Source of the DNA: JAIYDJ01 sp031400505
GTDB lineage: Bacteria; Pseudomonadota; Alphaproteobacteria; Rhodobacterales; Rhodobacteraceae
Length of the DNA: 64,000 bases
Reading direction: 5' to 3'
NCBI GenBank assembly: GCA_031400505.1
Contig: JANNPZ010000091.1
Span: forward strand, 1-64,000
In this document: positions 62,492 to 64,000 of the stretch, one piece after another
Layout of the letters: each line of letters begins with the position of its first letter
How positions within the stretch are numbered: position 1 is the first letter of the stretch
Made by a program: the position numbers and the translations under genes
The notes under the pieces: model-generated
Database searches by the model: none
Seen by the model: the letters and a program-made list of their open reading frames with translations, nothing else
Told to the model about the DNA's origin: nothing

Positions 62492-63634
62492 ATGGCCACC
62501 ATCGTTTCAGCGGCGACGCACAGCAAGGCCGGACAAACCGTGCCCGAAGCGGGGCAGCCCACCCTTGCGCTGGTCACATCGACCGCGCAACGCGGCGGCT
62601 TGCCAGCCGGCATCATCACGCTTCCCATAGCCCAAAGCCCGGGCCTTGTCGCGCCGGCGGGGGTGGCATTGGTGCCAACCGAGGACGTTTTGCTGCTGTC
62701 GGTCGCATTGCCGGCGATGCCAGCCGCGCAGCGCCGCGCTGCGGTCGGGTTCGCAATCGAGGATCGCATTGCACAGTCCCTTGACGACGTGCATGTGGCC
62801 TTGGGCCAGCAAAGGTCGCCGGGGGTCTGGCTGGTGGCTGTGACCGCGCGTTCGGTTCTGTCGGACGCGATAAACATGGCGCATTGGCCGGATGTGATGC
62901 TGGTACCGGTGCCGCGCGCCGGATGGGCAGTCTGGGTCGGGTCGGGGCGTGCGGTGGTTCGGCTGCCTGACGGCACGGGCTTTGCCACTGCCAGTGATAC
63001 GTTGCGGGCCTTCTGGACCGCTGCCGGATCGCCCGCCGTGACGCTTTATGGCGGTACCTTGCCGGCAGGGGTTCCCTCTACGGCCCAGGCCGATCTGCCG
63101 GTGACCCCTGACCCTGCCATTGCCGGATTTGATTTGCGCGCGGGGCGGCAAGGGGCTGGAAAGGGTCAGTTGTGGCCAAAGGGCGCAGGTGCGTTGCTTG
63201 CCGTCTTGCTGATGGCCGCTTTCGCGCATCTCGGCGTGATCGTGGCGGATGTGATCGCGTTGACCCGCATGGCAAATGAACGGCAAGTCAGCCTTCGCAC
63301 AGAGTTGCAGTTGCCAGTTGATGCCGATCTGGATGCGGCCCTGACGCAGGCCTTGTCCGCGCGGCAAACCGATGCAACCCGTGGTGTCCTTGACCTTTTG
63401 ACGCGTGCCTTTGCGGCAATCGGCGATCAGGCGGGCCGCGTGTTTTTGCAGGAATTTCGCTATGTCGCGTCGGACAACTCTGCCGTTCTGTCCATTGACG
63501 CGCCAGATCTTGCAACGCTGCAAGCCGTCGAGACTGCGTTGAACGCGGCTGGGCTGAAGGTCACCGCCGGGGCCGCAACCAGCAGCGATGGGGCGGCACA
63601 GGTGCAGATGACCTTGCAAGGCGACGACGGATGA
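62492..63634 (+). CDS. gspL: Type II secretion protein GspL
   Basis: 380 residues. Cytoplasmic actin-like N-terminal domain (DVLLLSVALPAMPAAQRRAA with FAIEDRIAQSLDDVHVALG), one transmembrane helix near residue 238 (GALLAVLLMAAFAHLGVIVA), then a periplasmic ferredoxin-like domain (LTRAFAAIGDQAGRVFLQEF; LQAVETALNAAGLKVTAGAA). ATG at 62492. It overlaps gspM by 4 nt and is divergent from gspG. Confidence 0.88.
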   Translation: MATIVSAATHSKAGQTVPEAGQPTLALVTSTAQRGGLPAGIITLPIAQSPGLVAPAGVALVPTEDVLLLSVALPAMPAAQRRAAVGFAIEDRIAQSLDDVHVALGQQRSPGVWLVAVTARSVLSDAINMAHWPDVMLVPVPRAGWAVWVGSGRAVVRLPDGTGFATASDTLRAFWTAAGSPAVTLYGGTLPAGVPSTAQADLPVTPDPAIAGFDLRAGRQGAGKGQLWPKGAGALLAVLLMAAFAHLGVIVADVIALTRMANERQVSLRTELQLPVDADLDAALTQALSARQTDATRGVLDLLTRAFAAIGDQAGRVFLQEFRYVASDNSAVLSIDAPDLATLQAVETALNAAGLKVTAGAATSSDGAAQVQMTLQGDDG

Positions 63635-64000
63635 ACGCAACCCTGCAACCCCTTTTGATCTGGCTTCGATCGCGAACCCCGCGAGAAAGGCTGTTGCTTT
63701 CGGTCCTGTCGGCGGTTCTTTTGGTCTGGTTGGCATTCGTTGCAATCTGGCAACCCTTGCAGGCGGCGCGGGTGCGACTGGCTGACCAGGTTTTGCGCCA
63801 CGAGCGTGCCTTGGCGGTCTTGCAGTCGCTGCCCGTCACGGCGGCAGCGTTGGCGGCCGTTGCAACCGATGACCGACCGCTTAACATGGTGATCACCGAA
63901 ACGGCGGCAACATTTCAGCTGACCATCCGCCGGTTGGAACCAGAGGGAAACCGCGTCCGGGTCGTCATGGACGAGGCCCCCTTCGAGGCCGTCATCCTGT
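63631..64000 (+). CDS. gspM: Type II secretion protein GspM (partial)
   Basis: 123 codons seen, truncated by the window end. Short cytoplasmic N-terminus with RSRTPRERLLL, one transmembrane helix (SVLSAVLLVWLAFVAIWQPL), then a periplasmic coiled segment and the start of a ferredoxin-like fold. Typical GspM layout and position after gspL. The missing gsp genes (E, F, J, K, N) would be expected beyond the edge. Confidence 0.85.
   Translation, partial: MNATLQPLLIWLRSRTPRERLLLSVLSAVLLVWLAFVAIWQPLQAARVRLADQVLRHERALAVLQSLPVTAAALAAVATDDRPLNMVITETAATFQLTIRRLEPEGNRVRVVMDEAPFEAVIL

Overview
The window is a GC-rich chromosomal segment that looks like a member of the Rhodobacteraceae (Alphaproteobacteria). 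This is inferred from family content, not from a marker gene: GapR/DUF2312, DUF2852, an Entner-Doudoroff edd/eda pair, an nnrR-pseudoazurin-nirK-nirV denitrification block, the SPOR-dac-tmk-holB-tatD-MBL gene string, and the CCTCCGGCGG-type intergenic repeat common in Rhodobacterales. The first 30 bases (14 G then 16 C) look like an assembly artefact.

Region by region. 0-17 kb is mostly core: ilvI behind a leader-peptide/terminator attenuator, a GST, a VOC protein, the N-end-rule transferase bpt, a DUF2852 membrane protein, glnE, eda/edd with a LacI-type palindrome, a lipoprotein, an RlmI-like methyltransferase with a coupled PIN protein, gapR-like, an orphan Fe3+-type ABC permease and tRNA-Thr. 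18.0-25.2 kb is the most unusual part: a six-gene, tightly coupled operon encoding a VioB-like protein split into N-terminal and ferritin-like halves, a type-3 copper tyrosinase, a DUF2182 membrane protein, a free-standing protein that resembles a protease propeptide, and a subtilase carrying a propeptide of the same layout. It reads as an undescribed redox or natural-product system with a built-in protease.

25.6-31.5 kb holds an RpiR regulator, a polyamine-type ABC transporter whose ATPase and permease genes carry several independent lesions, and a P1/DmpA aminopeptidase. 31.5-35.8 kb is the nitrite-reduction block; three TTG-N8-CAA sites, each 62-63 nt upstream of a start codon (DUF1858 gene, pseudoazurin, nirK), define an apparent NnrR regulon. 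35.8-42.3 kb is a housekeeping string (transporter, MBL hydrolase, tatD, holB, tmk, dac, SPOR lipoprotein).

42.7-50 kb has tRNA-Ser and a seven-gene Ugp-like operon with a phosphodiesterase and a PHP hydrolase. 50-55.6 kb is a LysR plus phnDCE-methyltransferase-phnM cluster with a Pho box but no C-P lyase core genes. 56-58 kb has a small oxidase-like membrane protein, a cupin and a divergent LysR. 58-64 kb is a type II secretion locus in divergent arrangement (GHICD on the minus strand, LM on the plus strand, running off the end).

Phosphorus scavenging (Ugp, Phn), nitrite respiration and type II secretion suggest an environmental, metabolically versatile bacterium. Coordinates given for starts are my choices from ribosome-binding sites and family comparison; no searches were run.
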